Of a DNA stretch of 64,000 bases, positions 12,301 to 33,975 are shown one piece after another. The stretch's first letter is position 1. Each line of letters begins with the position of its first letter. Origin of the DNA: Capitella teleta (Eukaryota > Annelida > Polychaeta > Capitellidae); the NCBI GenBank assembly GCA_000328365.1, contig KB295343.1:124001-188000 (forward strand). Reading direction: 5' to 3'. The notes beneath the pieces were generated by a model. The model was given only the letters and a program-made list of their open reading frames with translations, ran no database searches and was not told the DNA's origin. A program made the position numbers and the translations under genes.

Positions 12301-15300
12301 TCTATCAGTTCAGTGGCTGCAGTTTCATCAGCCATTACAAGCATTGGGCTCAGACTTTGGACGATTATTATTGTCGTTTGGTTGTTTTCTGCGTGCAAAC
12401 GATTGCTTGTCGCGAGATGAAGATGTCTATTTAAGGCTGCAATTAAGCAAACACTTCAAGGCAGTTTTACGATCGCATTTTATTGCCTTTCTTTGATCAA
12501 GTTTGCTTTGAATCATCATCCTTGTTGGCAGTCCAAGGGCTCATTACATCTTGTCTAGGGGCTGGCCTGCACTTCTATAACGACACAGGCAATATATCTG
12601 CTCTCCATATAGGTCCGCATACAATCAGCTCAAATGCGCATCAGTGGACCCTTGTTAACTGCACAACGAAAGATGCCAAAGACCCACATGATCACCACCG
12701 TATACTACTATATACCCATAGCTATGTTCTTTGTATTTCTTTTGACAAATGTTCCATGACAATTAACAAAGAAACTAACGACCTAACAGAGGCTGATTGA
12801 TGCGCGGCCTAATGACACTAATTCTAAGCTTTGTTAGTTGAAGCTGTGTCTCTGCATGTGTCTTTGCCAGAGGATAGCTGAGCGATTTCTACATGCCTGG
12901 AATCGTGAATTTCGCATATTGCACAGAGCAAGGAGAGACTTGCACGGGATCCCTTTGTGTTCCAAAAAGTTGATTGAATATTTCATGACGAAATGATCTT
13001 CGTGCACTCTCAGTTGTCAGTCGCAATACCTGAGGTCTGGACGTTCACATGCATAATGTAAATATGAGATGAAGTCGTAAACTAGAGTGGCGGCACCTGC
13101 ATCCACAGAAATAGCTCTGATTAATTATTTGACAACGCCTTATCCCGCCTAGTAAACAGTACTCGGCGGTTTTTATTTGAACGGGCAGTGATTAATGTTG
13201 CGCATACTACTTATCAAATATTGACATGACACTTAATAAAGTGCTTGACCTGGTAGACCGAGATGCACGCCTTCCTCGTTTGCATGCTAACAGAGTACAA
13301 TTCACCCGAACATACTTTGCTTTTCAGACTAAGTCACGATGCAATGCCATTGAGATTATGGATGCATGCACCTCCGTCATGGTCGATGGAAGAGCAGGTT
13401 GAAATTTCAATCCAAAGGAAAAGCATGTACATCGATATAGCATTAATCTCTATTACATGCGAAGTTGATTATCTGAATTTGTCTTTCGTTCATACAAATG
13501 GATGAACTATGTAATTTCCCACGCCCAATAAGCCCACCTCATTTCAAACATATCGTGACAAAGTTGCATTCAGTTCACTGCGGCGGTCAGACCTAAAAAG
13601 GCCAAAGATGCAGGGTACTTTTCTCGGGTGCTAATTTCTGCCTAAATAATGGGAACATTTTACCAATGCAGAGTGATTGCTGGCTTGCATGGAGGTGTTG
13701 CATGGAAGCTCCACACAGACACGCTATTCCTCGCATGTCTCCGAATAATTGCATAATAATTGACTCGGTGCTAGCACCCCGGGGGTAATCAGAATGACCT
13801 AGGGTCAGCGGACTACTGTTCCATTGAACGCCTGCTGACTCGCACAGCCTATTAGGACTGTCAGCACTGCCCAGCGCCCACGAGGGGGTCATGGGGTCAG
13901 ATCCCTGCGCAACCAAGGAGCAAATGGAATTAGACTCACGCATTAAGACAAGAGATTGCGCTTGGTGTTGACCGGACGTGACCAAGAATCTTGCTGCCGA
14001 TAATGCGCGCGCATCATCAGGGCGCTTCCTGTCGTCAATCCTTTTGAGGCGTCCACGTGGATGCCTAGGTTTTTTTTTTCTGGCGTTATTGCTGACCTAG
14101 AAGGTCATTCACCCTGATGACACAGTTCGCGCAATGGCTGCTGTCAGAACGAACAACTTCTGACCATTCCCTTCCATTCATATATCAATTGATCAAAGCA
14201 TCCGCTTGCCCTGCACTAGTATCTAGGTCACTAGGTCATGGTGCGTTGTTTCACCTCCTCAATGTTAAAGCAACAAAACAAAAAACAAAACACAAATAAT
14301 TGAATAGGCCTATAGAATTGAAGACGAACAATCTACGATGCCTGAACGTGTTTTCATTCATTTCACGTCCAGCGTGCATTGAAACAGCTCTTCCGATTCA
14401 AAGACCAAAAAGGTTGAAAAGAGAAGAGTGCTGTCATCATTAGTGATGACAGTGTAATTGCTGCTCTCCGCAGGTGTTCAATTAATTGCCTTTCGATTCT
14501 GGGCAGAGCTCAGACAAGGGCTCATTTATTGGGCGCCACTCACGGCGGGCGGGAGTCCTCGCCACGTCGATCCTATTTTCGTCACAGTGCACGCTGTACT
14601 CGAATGTTGTTGATGTCATTTAAAAGAGACGTTACAACGCCGTAGTGAGAATCAGCATGGCGAATGGTATCTGTGCCAATGTTGAACGATGACATAAAAA
14701 GGTTGCAGGTCATCAGACGTGATCTATCGACGTGGCACTTGATGAATCAGAAATTAAGGCACCGCGATCACGTACTGCACAGTTCAAAGTTCAAGCCGCG
14801 ATCCTCCAATTTCCACGAGAACACTCCAGCACCGTTTGAACTCATTTCACCAAGACGTACTTTACGACGCCATTGCACGCCACCCGAGCAACGAGGTCGA
14901 AGTTTTCTTCTTTGAGAGAAATCTCTCGAGATTGACGTTAATCTGAAAGCCATCAGGAGGGCTTTGGAAGTGAGGTGATATAAGCTTCCTGTGCAGTTAG
15001 CTGGGCAGGAAGCTAAGCGTAATCTGTCTGAGATGCAAATTTTACGAAGATAAACTCTGAAACAAAATTGACAGATTATAAGTCGTTCGTTGAAGAAGTG
15101 GAGGCACTGTAAGCATCTTCATTGCAGGGTAATATAGGCTGGTGTTTATCACACAAAGGTTCTCCGGGGTGGTGAATCGTTCGGTAGGAAGCTAATCTCA
15201 CAGTTGAATTAGCAAATCATAACTGATTTTACGCTTGGATACAAATTATATGCTGTATTTGAACGTCTAGTTAGTGATGCATGTCGATCGAAGTGCTTCT

Positions 15301-16229
15301 TATGAAATGCCGCGATTGTAATCTTATTGGTCACCATGTTCCATGTTCACAGCAATCCAATGATCAGAGGAGCATGGCTCGGCAAGTCTCATTAACGATC
15401 CTACAGCCGTGTGACAGAATCCACATTCATCAAGAAGAAGCCTCCCCTAATTGGGAATGCATTGGACAAACATGCTGACTCACGCGCAATGCCTTCGCTT
15501 CCTCGGACACCGCCAGGAATCCACAAAACTTGTTGGACGCCGATTCAGAATATAGCGAATGGTGGTTTTTGTCTTTAGGTGTATATATACAGATACGAAT
15601 ACTATTGCGAAAAACCGATAGAAGAAAACGAAGTTGATTAACCTGAGGATATGATATGTTGCACGTTTAAACATATTTATTGAGGCTCAAAATAGCTTTT
15701 TATTTTAGTGACATGATTCTCAAGGGAAGAAAACAAGGAATATATGATGTGTTCATATATCTATTGTATACAAAATAATGCTGTTTTGTTGTGGGTTTTG
15801 AAGGATTTCCGGAAGCACAATGGAAGACGACGGATCTGTGAGGTCGAGATGAAACTTTGAGATATGATACATATATAATGAACACCTCGGGGTATTCAAC
15901 GGCTGCATATAGAGAAGCATTGAGCTGCTGAACGACGAAATTCAATGCACATTGACGTCCTGCAGACAACCACCTCTCACACCCCAACTTATAGAAAAAT
16001 GGAATTTTCTTCTTCCATCTCAGCTGCCCAATCTTACCAATGGCATATTGAACCGTGTTTGCAATTAATGAGACAGAATATTACGGTCGATTACCTTTTG
16101 AAGAGACCCTAAAGTCGGCGATATCATCATTTAGAGCGGTATATCAGCGCAATAACACGTTTACGACAGGGGTTTGTTGGAGATATGCAGCGCACAAGAA
16201 CCACGATATTGCTACTTGATGCGACAATT

Positions 16230-16235
16230 TTTATT
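16230..16235 (-). terminator. Probable poly(A) signal of the SnoaL-like gene
   Basis: AATAAA on the minus strand, about 100 nt downstream of the TGA stop of the NTF2-like gene. Confidence 0.5.
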
Positions 16236-16336
16236 TCATATTGAATAACAGCGAGACATGTAATCGATTCATGCACAAGTGGGTTGTATATATAGTTTCA
16301 GCTAAATAATATTAATGGTAAGTATAAAGGTGGCAA

Positions 16337-17186
16337 TCAGTGCACTGGTCTGTTGTTGTACATGTGCCGGTAGATGTACCATTCTCCGTTAATCTTCTTC
16401 CACAGAATGAGATCCCTTTGAATAAATAGGAGTATTTGAGATTGGATCAATCAATCATTGTAATTCCAGTTAATGTTAATATACAATTAATCCTCTAATT
16501 CCACGTAACTTTAGAAAAATATAATTAATATAGATTATGCGTTGCTTGACTTTCATTTGCAAGGGTACACACATTATAGCACATACGCTTTCCCCTTGTC
16601 TCTAATCTGTGATAGATGCGGTATAATATATCTGAATGAAAGCATCGGAGGAGTCACACGTACTTGTATTTGCCAGGACATCTTCCGTACGGGTCAATGG
16701 CCGCTGAGATGGACGATGTGAACCCAAATTGACCTGGGACCGGCACCTGGACTTCTAGAAGATCGAAGTAGAATCTGAGAATGTTCACTCGCGATTGCTT
16801 GTTCTTGTGGGCTTCCTTGATGGCTATTGAAGGAAGATGAGGAAAAACAGTTGACGCAAATGATGTACAGGTAACACTGCTTTTAGGTGATATTTACCTT
16901 CTCTCCCGATGGTCTTATCTGCATCGGGAGGCATGTATCTGGCGTCCACTGTGTACAGTTCATTGAGGCCACTGAAGCTGGGAGTGCTGAACTGGTTAAT
17001 GTACTTGACAAATCTCTTCCTGAGAGCTTCTTTTTCTGAAAACAATTCATGATTATAACAAAATGTTGCACGGATTCGCAGCACGCTTCATAGATACATA
17101 ATGACACATCTATTTATGGAATCTAGTTCTTTGTTAAACTGTCGAAAAACAAAGAGTAAAGTTGTATACAAACCTTCGTCCTCCAT
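16337..17186 (-). CDS. SnoaL/DUF4440-like (NTF2-fold) small protein, four exons, 129 aa
   Basis: Exons on the minus strand: 17186-17174 (13 nt, ATG GAG GAC GAA G), 17035-16898, 16823-16664, 16415-16337 (TGA stop). All introns are GT-AG and the total is 390 nt, in frame throughout. The protein has the layout of the SnoaL-like/DUF4440 proteins common in marine invertebrates: an N-terminal helix (EEKEALRKRFVKYI), the LNELYTVDARYMPPDAD segment (family: L..LYT.DA.LMP), an IGREA turn that starts the second helix, and the C-terminal strands GKYKDLILWKKINGEWYIYR (family: GKY...WKK.DG.W....D). The usual family length is about 130 aa. Function in animals is not known; the fold often forms a small-molecule pocket or a dimer. 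No signal peptide or membrane segment. The tiny first exon makes the start the least certain part, but the joined frame and Met context support it. Confidence 0.78.
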
Positions 17187-19940
17187 GTTGTTTGTGCGTG
17201 TGCATTATGGGTAGTAATTCGATCTGTGTGTGCGGCTTCAAATACGGATCGCATTTCAGAGATGGTTTCAGGGCAGAAGCCCGTCGTCTGCATGCAAATT
17301 GCACATTTAGATTGGCAATGACCGAGTGCCAAGTATCCGTACTTGCCGGATGTGTCCAGCAGAAGTTTCTCCGTGGAATACGTGGGCGATTGCCTCAAAG
17401 GGAATCCTATTGCGTTGTATTACACTTGATGATGCGCCGTCACTTCGAGCTGTCATGCGCTGTCAGACGAGGAAGAAGAGAGAGAGACTAAGCTGGCTTT
17501 CAGAGCGTTGGAACTGACGCCTCAAATACATTAGATTGCTTCAAGAGCTGCGCAATGGCCGAGATGCGAAATGACAGGCTGAAGATTTTCTAATGCATTG
17601 ACATGGACACAGTTTTCACTGATGTGCGAACTGATCCATTTGATGCTGTTGTTGATCATTATCAGACCAAACAACGTATAAGTAAGTATCTTTGTGTGCA
17701 GAGAAAACTCTCAGAGGACACGACGCATAAACAAGTACGAGGTAATTAGCAAATTCTGAGGCGCAGAATCGCCATCAAAGAGCCGTCCATTTGTTAGCCA
17801 TCGTGTTCATCTCATCGACGTAGACTGCTGAGCGTTCGGACGACGTGGCCGTTAATGTCAGCTGTGTCATAAGGCCGGATGATGGATGGCTCCATGATTT
17901 TCGTCCAAGTGCCTGCGGTCGCTCGATGACGAGAACAAGAGCTGCATTCTCGCTTTGTTTGGAGGCGGCGGCGAACAAGCCGCGCGTCCCATTGCAATGA
18001 ATACAAATACACCCGAGCAGTTTTAGCATTTCCTCCGGCGACATGGAACTTCCCCGGTCGACATCAGCGCGCCTCATTCGATTAGCGCGAGGCTTGTTTC
18101 GCTGCTAGTGCTGTTGATCGGCTTAGAATGTGACAAACCGCTGTGTAATCAAATAGGAGGAAACCCGATTTACCAGCAACACTGAGCACATTTCATCGCA
18201 TGATTCGATCCGCCGAAAACGTAATGCACGAGCATCATTTATAACTTGCTTGCTCGCGTACGCCAGCACGCGACTTGCATTTGAAGCAGTGCATGTGCGC
18301 AGGGGTCATGAACTGAGGTCACAGAAGATGTTTGCAAGAACTCCGCAAAGTGATTGCCAAGAGCTAAATTGATCAAAGCTGAATGAGTATCGTCGATACC
18401 ACCCTTTCTGTCTTTTACGATGGAACTAACAAGAATTATTCTCCTGTAAAATCAATAGATAACACCAAAATGAATTTCTCTCATGCATGGAGATTGGGGA
18501 TCAAGCAGGAATCCTTTGTCGAGGGGTTGAGGCGTGTTTATGCAAGACTAGTCTCAGTGCATTCAGTGCAATGGCCGCAGATAATGGAGTATGGTTATCA
18601 CGATAAACCCGATTCAAAGCATTCATGCAAAGCGAATGACCCCAGCATCACTCGTCAATCACCTCTGTACAAAGATGCACAACCTTTTACGACCGAGCCA
18701 CAACATGAATATCTCTCCGAATAACATGCAGTTATCGCACTCATTGTCGAGGATTAGGTCTCTGTGGAGTGATTGTGTTGCGTGGCAACGCTTCCCAAAA
18801 GCTTAGACTGCCCTACGCGAACAATTAATGTAAATCTAGGGAAATTTTAGAGAACATACTGGCCGTGTCTGTCGCCGCCCGGTCCCTTTGGTGACCTACA
18901 TTCTGCTTGTGTCCCTAAATTGGTCACGGAGGATTTGGAATGGGCCCTAAACGTCAATCACATTCTGGGAGTACCATATCTCCATCGAGCGAAGAGCGAC
19001 ACAGGAAAAAGAGATTTTTATGCGTCACAGAAGATCGGAATTCTATGTGAATCATTAATCCATTCTTTGTTATTTCTGAGTTCTTTGCAATGTGGGAATT
19101 TATAGGAAATTTACCCGTCTTGAAGATTCAGAGCACTGATTTTCACGAAAGTGAGCGCTCATATCTTTGGTTACTTTTACTACAGTGCATCTGAACACTC
19201 ATACTTAATTTTGTATGCTTTTTGAAATATTAGAAAGTTATGTAAATTGTATACATGTACTGTATTGAGAAAGTAGAATACTGCCAAGAAACAAAAGCAC
19301 CACTTTCTATTCCGACTCTTATGCCTTTATCTCTGAAATTATCACAACCAATATTTTTTTATTTTTTTTTTATTTTTATTTTTATTTTTCATTTTTTTTT
19401 TTTTTGTAAATGTGCTATGGTTTAATTAATGCGATATCCCCGCGACCATTAATATTATGTATTTACACGATCGGTGATACCTAAAGACACCAAGTTCTCG
19501 CTCTTGGATCGTTCGTGGATCCACGGGGTCGTTGGTTGATTAGCTGGTCACATGCACACTTGAGGTGTTAATTCGAGATGGAAGCACGTATGTGTACTGT
19601 GCGGATGTGTGTCCTTCGTTGAGGCTCTTCCGCTCTAATGCACTTCAATTTCAAAGCCCCAAAAGTAGTATAAATCTACTCCACTTTGAAGATTTCAATG
19701 AATTTTAATGGCACTGCGCTTTTCTGATAAAGTGTTACACAACAGGTAAGAACCACGCAAAGATAAGATGAATAAATACTTGGTATGGATAGTTTAACAT
19801 TTCATGCTATTATTCCTTTCATTTTTAATCCAATTTTGTCGACATTGATGCCGATTTATCTCAATCAAAAGAGTGCACCCAACATTCGGCGATATTTTTA
19901 TTATTTTCCCTTTCATCCCCGCTTGACCAATCGCGAAATT
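17187..19940. other. Intergenic stretch, no gene recognised
   Basis: Contains only short open frames without familiar motifs, a T-rich low-complexity tract around 19350-19405, and ordinary AT-rich sequence. The promoter of the small NTF2-like gene should lie just right of 17186; I see no TATA box at a convincing distance. Confidence 0.5.
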
Positions 19941-19944
19941 AACA

Positions 19945-20720
19945 TATTGAGATTTTAAGAGTATAGTTAAACGGGATCCAGAGGCGGATTGTGGCGGCTT
20001 CGAAATCGACATGCGTGTCAATTTCAGTCTTGTATAGAGAGCAGCAGAAAATCAAGGGTTTCATTCATAATTCACACACGCACACAAAGACCATTACAAT
20101 GTTTCCTACCGAGCCCATCGGAGGCGTCTCTGGTGGAGTGGAGGCGTCAGGATTGGAACTCAGAATGGGCGTAGAGCAGTAAGCTAAGCATTAGGAAGCC
20201 ATCGCCTAACCGTGTCCGCACTTATCACGCGACATTAAAACCCAATTTCCACGGTGAAGATGCTGTGGAAGTGAGGAATCGGTTCCGGAGATCCGGAATC
20301 CAGATGGCTCTGTCCTGGCGCCAATTGGTCACTTTAGCTCCCCCTGTCCTAGCTCTGTTTCGGACAGTATCTGTTTCACGCAATCGCGAAAATACCCCGA
20401 GATATTGTTGAGGGGTTGACGTCAAGATGATGAGAAGCCTGACGGCGGTCCATTCCCGCTCTCGGCATCCCAATTGCCTCTCATCGCTGTGCCTCTGTTA
20501 CACGTGACATAGCATAAATCAAAGTGGCGCAAGATTGAGGCATGGATACAGATTACTCATTTACAAAATGAAATCGACACGTCTTTTGTTTGGGTGAAAT
20601 TTGGCTGAAAACCCAGTTTTTCTGTTGATCTCTATACAAGACTGAAATTGACACGCATGTCGATTTCGAAGACAATCCGCCTGTGGATCACGTTTAACTA
20701 CTCTTAAGATTTCATTATAT
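19945..20720 (-). mobile_element. Tc1/mariner-type DNA transposon relic with ~90-bp terminal inverted repeats
   Basis: The ends at about 19951-20040 and 20624-20712 are inverted copies of each other over roughly 85-90 bp (GATTTTAAGAGTA.., GGCGGATTGT, CGAAATCGACATGCGTGTCA, then AATTTCAGTCTTGTATAGAG). Between them the minus strand (about 20473-20225) encodes NWRQDRAIWIPDLRNRF. This fits the conserved HTH-to-catalytic linker of Tc1-like transposases (..VT..RQDR.I....LRNRF..). The element is too short, and its frame too broken, for a full transposase. A second relic with the same sequence lies at 47525-47965. Confidence 0.65.
20130..20215 (-). repeat. tRNA-like (SINE-head) sequence inside the Tc1 relic
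   Basis: On the minus strand GGTTAGGCGATGGCTTCC is followed by TAATGC and then, about 35 nt on, by GAGTTCCAATCC. This resembles an A box, an anticodon loop with CCT (Arg) and a mutated B box. The arms do not pair well enough for a working tRNA. It may be a SINE head or a chance match. Confidence 0.25.
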
Positions 20721-20737
20721 TATATTCGTGATGTATT

Positions 20738-21031
20738 AAAGAGGACCTCTGTTCATTTCGGAACCTTTTTAGATCGGTTATATGGGCTTTATTGAGTGAC
20801 GACTGACGAGAGACCGTTTTTGAAAAATTTGGTCAACTGTGAATGATATTCAAGACAAATTAAAATACGAATTTCCTGCTCCGGCAGAATAGCTTGAAAT
20901 TCGATGTATCTAGGAATTAGCCCACAGCAAGCGTATTGTCTAAAAATACGTCAGTCAAAAGGCGTATTTGTCTGTTGCGATGCATCCTCTATCATCCGTT
21001 ACTAGTTCAAAACAACCAGAGGTCCTCTTTT
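20738..21031 (+). mobile_element. MITE with palindromic AGAGGACCTCT ends, copy 1
   Basis: About 295 bp, bounded by inverted ends AAAGAGGACCTCTG and CAGAGGTCCTCTTTT. TTAA flanks the left end and TTTTAA the right, so a TTAA or TA target duplication is possible but not clean. It is non-coding and abuts the Tc1-type relic on its left. A longer inverted copy is at 25096-25540, sharing words such as GAGAGACCGTTTTTGAAAAA and CTCAATAAAGCCCA (complement). Confidence 0.65.
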
Positions 21032-22042
21032 AAGTTATAGATATTTTTGTAGCGATGCGTTTCTTTTGCTGTTCCGTAGTCTATATCAAGGCATGCTCAG
21101 ATTAAAGAAACATAGACTCCCAGGAGAACCCAGGGATTCTTTTGCTTGGATGTTGGTACCAAAATACAGACAGATGGAGGTCAGGGTGACCAGTACGACA
21201 GAGCAATTCATTTCGACCCCAAGTCGTCTTTTAGTCCCGTGCATGCTGGCGCCGTCACCATGGATTCGCCAATCATCAGCAGAGGCAATGACCCGTTCCG
21301 AGTGAATCGGAGGAGGCGGTAAATCTTGTGCTCACAATCGCTCGATCAGCATATGCATCCTTTCATGCAAATTGCCATTCGCTCATCACCGTGCACTGGT
21401 GTACATTTGGTGTACATTGTATGTTTATATACAATATCACAATGCAGTCATTATTTTCCCGGTGCATCACTTATATTGACACGTTATCTTGATCCATCTC
21501 CAGAAGGGCATAAACCAACGATTTTATGACACGAAGATAAGATGGGCAACTTGCGATCTCTGCCTGTTCATTTCGTCGTAATTAACTCAAACGTCGCTTT
21601 ATCGACTTTGTTGTCGGATTCATAAAAATAATCATGATGAAACCACGAATAGCTTTGTATTTCCTTATCTTTATATTTATATGTATCGGTTCATTATATT
21701 TCGTCTTCCCTTTACCAATTATCATTGTGGATGGGCTGGAAAAGAGTAGTAATCCTCATCTCATAACCATAGAATTGAAGTTTGGCATCACCCTGTACAT
21801 GATTGTTATTAGCCACCACCCCCCTCCCACCACCACGCCCGCCACCATCACTCTTTGCTCTCCCTGTTCATATAGTCTTTTTTTCTCCCCATCGATTTTT
21901 CTAACCAGGCCGAAGATTGATTTTAATTCTAATAATTGATTGATCACACGCGCGTGGAACAATTTGCATTTCTGAACACACATTCAACACCACCAAGAAA
22001 TGACAGGAATATTCCTTCTATTCCTATATGCATTAATTTAGT
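21032..22042. other. Intergenic stretch 3' of the MATE gene
   Basis: No gene recognised. This should include the 3' UTR of the minus-strand transporter ending at 22043, but I saw no canonical AATAAA on that strand close to the stop. Confidence 0.5.
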
Positions 22043-29937
<7,895 letters not shown>

Positions 29938-29945
29938 CTCACCTT

Positions 29946-32900
29946 CTGCAAAGATGAACGGAATAAAGCAGTCAAGTGCAGCAGCGGGCTTATTTTTTTC
30001 TTACCGCGATGAGCAATGATAAATGATGATGAATAAAAATGTAATGACATTGACACATTCATGAAGGTTCATCATTACCACAATTCATTGTATTAGTGCA
30101 CTTTAACTAATGTATTGTACACCGTGTGCATATACCAGAAAGGACTCTACTCACCCCTTGACGCCCGACGAGGAACACTTGTGAACGTGATGTGAAAAAT
30201 AATGAAATGATTGCTCCTATGCTCAGACGGGTTTATATATATGGAGCATCACCAGCAACTCTATGCCTGTAACTCAGAGTCTATGCTACAGAAACTAATG
30301 GGTTTTAAAGTCGATGCTTTGCACGTGTGCCATTTTGATGAATTGAATGATCCAACAGGCACATTCTGTAAATCATTTAATGCAAAGCAAGCATGTAACC
30401 TGTTCCAGTGCAAATGACCAAAAATGTATAAATTAAAGCAAACACAAAGAGATTATACATAACACAGAACATAAAAATGCATGTTATGAAGTGATGCAGA
30501 AATCGAGGGAAAGAACAAATGCTGCCTTTGGCCAATCACGTCGTTGTTTCACTTCTTGCATCTGAGCCACATCCAAACCTTGACCCCTGGAAATGCGGTG
30601 TTGAGTTTATTTGCTTTTCGATTAAGGTATAAATATATTGAGTGATAATTGAATCACTCCTCCGACTCGGATTATTAGTCAACTTGTGATATTGCAACAA
30701 TAATTACGAACAAAGATTGCAATACCATAACTATCAATGATTATATTTTGATTCATTATTATTTTCACGATTTCTATCTCGGATGATATAATCATTTATT
30801 GGCACACCATTTTCTATATTTTTTTTTATCTGCCTAAATGACTTTCAGATAACTCCATTAACTTACATTGAAGCATTATTTCATTCCCGTATATAGATGG
30901 CCCCTATGTTTTATGATTAAAGCATTTTTATAGTCATACAGTGCCTGACAGAAAAACCTGTACACGCGACTGCATAGGGGACAGCGCAGAATTAGCTTGG
31001 TGCGTGATAGCTGCTCTAGTATTGTTACTATTCTAAGTTTATTCATTTCGTTGCACCGCGGAGAATACAAAGTTATCCCTCCATCATTGCCTCTTTCCCC
31101 TCTAAAACAGAATAAACAAAGAAACCGCCTCTCATCTCAGCATGCCTGCGACTAGGACACTACTCGTTCTTTCGAATCTTCACTTCGATCAAATTGATTC
31201 CCATTATTTTCTACCATTATTGGATCTCAGCTGAACCGGATTTCGTGCAGGTGTAACCATGTTATGCAATCGAATTTCGAGCCACCTGATCCGGATTCAA
31301 AGGGATCCACACCTCTTTTGCTTTTGCCTCCCAGGCGTCCTTCTCTGGGTCACGTGTCGATCCAGTATGTCCGTGTGTCTGCATCGAAATGGCATGAAGA
31401 CAACATGAATAGAAATAGCCCCGCCATGCATCACCGATGTTCATCCAGTGAAAGAAATGTCTCTCCTTTCAGCTTTCTTATGTAAGGCACGTGGAAATGG
31501 AAGGGCTGTGGTAAGTTAGGGTAGCTGCTATACTGCATGCTAACAACAGGGACACGGCATCCGCTTGCACAATTGTTCCTACACGAAGCTCGTGAAGAAT
31601 TGCGTCTTGCCTGCGAGTGACTTTTACTGAACAGTGACCCATCATGCGAAGGGAGGGGTTTTTTTTCTTAACCCACAATCGCTATTTTTTGGGGTCACGA
31701 AACAGGGCATAAACTGCCATGGGCACATTATGTAACACTTTATTCAGAATGATCAAATGATTAAAAAATTATACCTCTGAGTTTTAGGTACTTTTAATCC
31801 CTCAATTGCCAGATTAACTGCATGATATATAGAGCTCAAAACAAACTGATTTGAACTAATTTCCAAATCAATTTTTTTTTTTTTTTTTTTTTTTTGCCCA
31901 AAACACAAATTCGATAATTCTTCCTCTCTTGGATCTTTTTATGACCGATAATATCCTTATTTAATTTTTCATGTTTTTGTTGTGTGGGTTTTTTGTTTTG
32001 TTTATATTTTTCTGTCTAATATTCATTGAATGCATCAGATTATTTTCCCGTACAGGTATGATGCCAATTGCGCTAAAAATGCCACAATCGAGATATAAAA
32101 ACGTGGAATTTTCAGTGCAAATCGACACAATAAACAATCGTTGATCTGATAAAATTTGACCCCAGCCATTCAGAGGTCACCCAGATTTCTCTGAATGCTC
32201 TCGTATCGATGAAGATCGAGTTGATACAGCGCAAGTCCACATTCAGAACTCGTCTCTGTCTGTTTGCAGAAAATGCAAGATTTGCTTTTCATTATCGCCG
32301 ATGGTTGCTAACGTAAACAAGACAGGGGCGAGAAACAATAGGAAAAAAGCTTTGATCACATTCACCTGTCATAATATTTACTGTCGGCGGACGTGCGTCC
32401 CTCAATTGCCTGCACTGCTATTATATGGATTCTTGGAGGCGTCCTGCTAAGATGTACGAGCCACCAGCAACAAGCGCATGATGCGTTCTGCGAAATCACC
32501 AAGTGATGAACGAGATAGGCATTCCTATTAGTGATGTGCATTACAAATCACTGAATCCTACGTGATTCTTGTTTTTCGGTTGTCTGTGTTATACGCATGT
32601 TTGTTTGATGGGAATTTATAATTTCCGCGCTAAATTATGGTGATACGTAGCAGGTATAATTCAAATGAAAATTTTATTTATCATTTGTAAAACAGGAATC
32701 TGATCGAAACAATAATCGACGAGTACACAGAATGTGCGTTTCCGCGGCGTTGATGCAATCTCCGCCCGAATGCATAGAAGCAAAACAAGCGAACGGCGGA
32801 TGTGACGTCAGCAAACAAGAATTGCGAAGGTCACCAGATACAATCATAACAAATAGAATCGAGCGAAGGGTCAGAGAGATGGGCGGCTCCCTCGATCGCT

Positions 32901-33975
32901 ATGGCCTAATAAGGATGCAGCCCCAGCAATTCAGCAAATGATTCCAGATAAGCCTGTCATATCAGATAAGCCTTTACAATGGCTGAGGATTTAGGATTGG
33001 CTCTCGCGCGTCTGAATGACCCTTGAGGAGATTGACAGTCGATTCCGTATGGGACATGCAGCCTGGCACGGGCCTTGAGAGGTTCGTTACCGTTCAGTAA
33101 AAAAGCGATGAAATACACAGGAGAGTAGTATAATGAGAGATGCTGATCAGGAGAGGTCTATTTGAATGCTATTTCAGATCCAAGTGGCTTCGTTAGAACA
33201 AGCAAGTCGTGGTTTTCTGTGCACACAAACATTGCGTCGGGGTCATACAATAGCTGTTAGTTCTCGTTAGCTTGCAATTTCCAGATGCGATTTCAGACAA
33301 CAGTTAGTTGCTTTTGTGCAAGAACGGACACACATCTCCGAGAACTGTTACAATGGATGGAGGAATGAGGCGAACGCTTTATTCAAGCACAATAATACCA
33401 AAATGAAATAATCGACGCGACATTAGCGCATTGATGAAATAGATGTATATACCTTTATTCAGACTGACCAAAAAGGAGAATGCCCTTTAAAACAATTTAC
33501 ACGTTTATGTCAACTTATTGTGACTATATACAACATTATCAGATATTCATGAGTAGGGAATAAACGGATGTGCATAGGTCCTCTTGAGGTAAAAGGTCGT
33601 AAAAACATAGAATACGCACAAATATGCACAAACTGCACGCACACATTTCCGAGAATTTTGCCAATCTAGAAAGCAGAGTAAAACCAAGGCGAAGCATATT
33701 TTCTTTGTACCTGGATAATTTCCAGGGGTCGCAATGTCAATTTCCGCCCTTACAATAAGTGCATCTAAATCTGACGCTTCTCTTAAAGCCAATCCATTTC
33801 AGCCGATGAAAACTTACACTCGGTCTTAAACGCTGCAAGCTGATCGCTTCATCAATACGCAGGCATTTGCACTGATTTAATGACAAAATTTCTCGAGGCA
33901 ATCAAATCGCTTGATGAGACATAGTATAAAGAAATCAGAGCAACAGACAATTGCTACAGTCATGCAGAGACATGC
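29946..33975. other. Intergenic region between the MATE and DUF7042-type genes
   Basis: Holds the 5' flank of MATE and the 3' flank of the next minus-strand gene. A minus-strand AATAAA lies near 33454, about 520 nt beyond the DUF7042-type stop, and may be its poly(A) signal. A T run (31871-31895) is present. No coding region recognised. Confidence 0.5.

Larger units (their letters stand above)
6300..16229. other. Gene-poor intergenic stretch
   Basis: About 10 kb with no coding region that I can tie to a family. It contains one weak open frame beside an assembly gap (7.2-7.65 kb), a diverged repeat pair (8.7 and 9.25 kb), several A/T homopolymers, an AT palindrome near 11.13-11.17 kb, and short open frames of chance length with no recognisable motif. 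Confidence 0.6.

Noticed and set aside
13593-13985. 130-codon minus-strand open frame
   Set aside because: No motif, no splice-site or start support, and unremarkable length for this much sequence.
31482-31510. miR-124-like seed (TAAGGCACGTGG)
   Set aside because: Only the first bases match and no precursor hairpin with a star arm is present.
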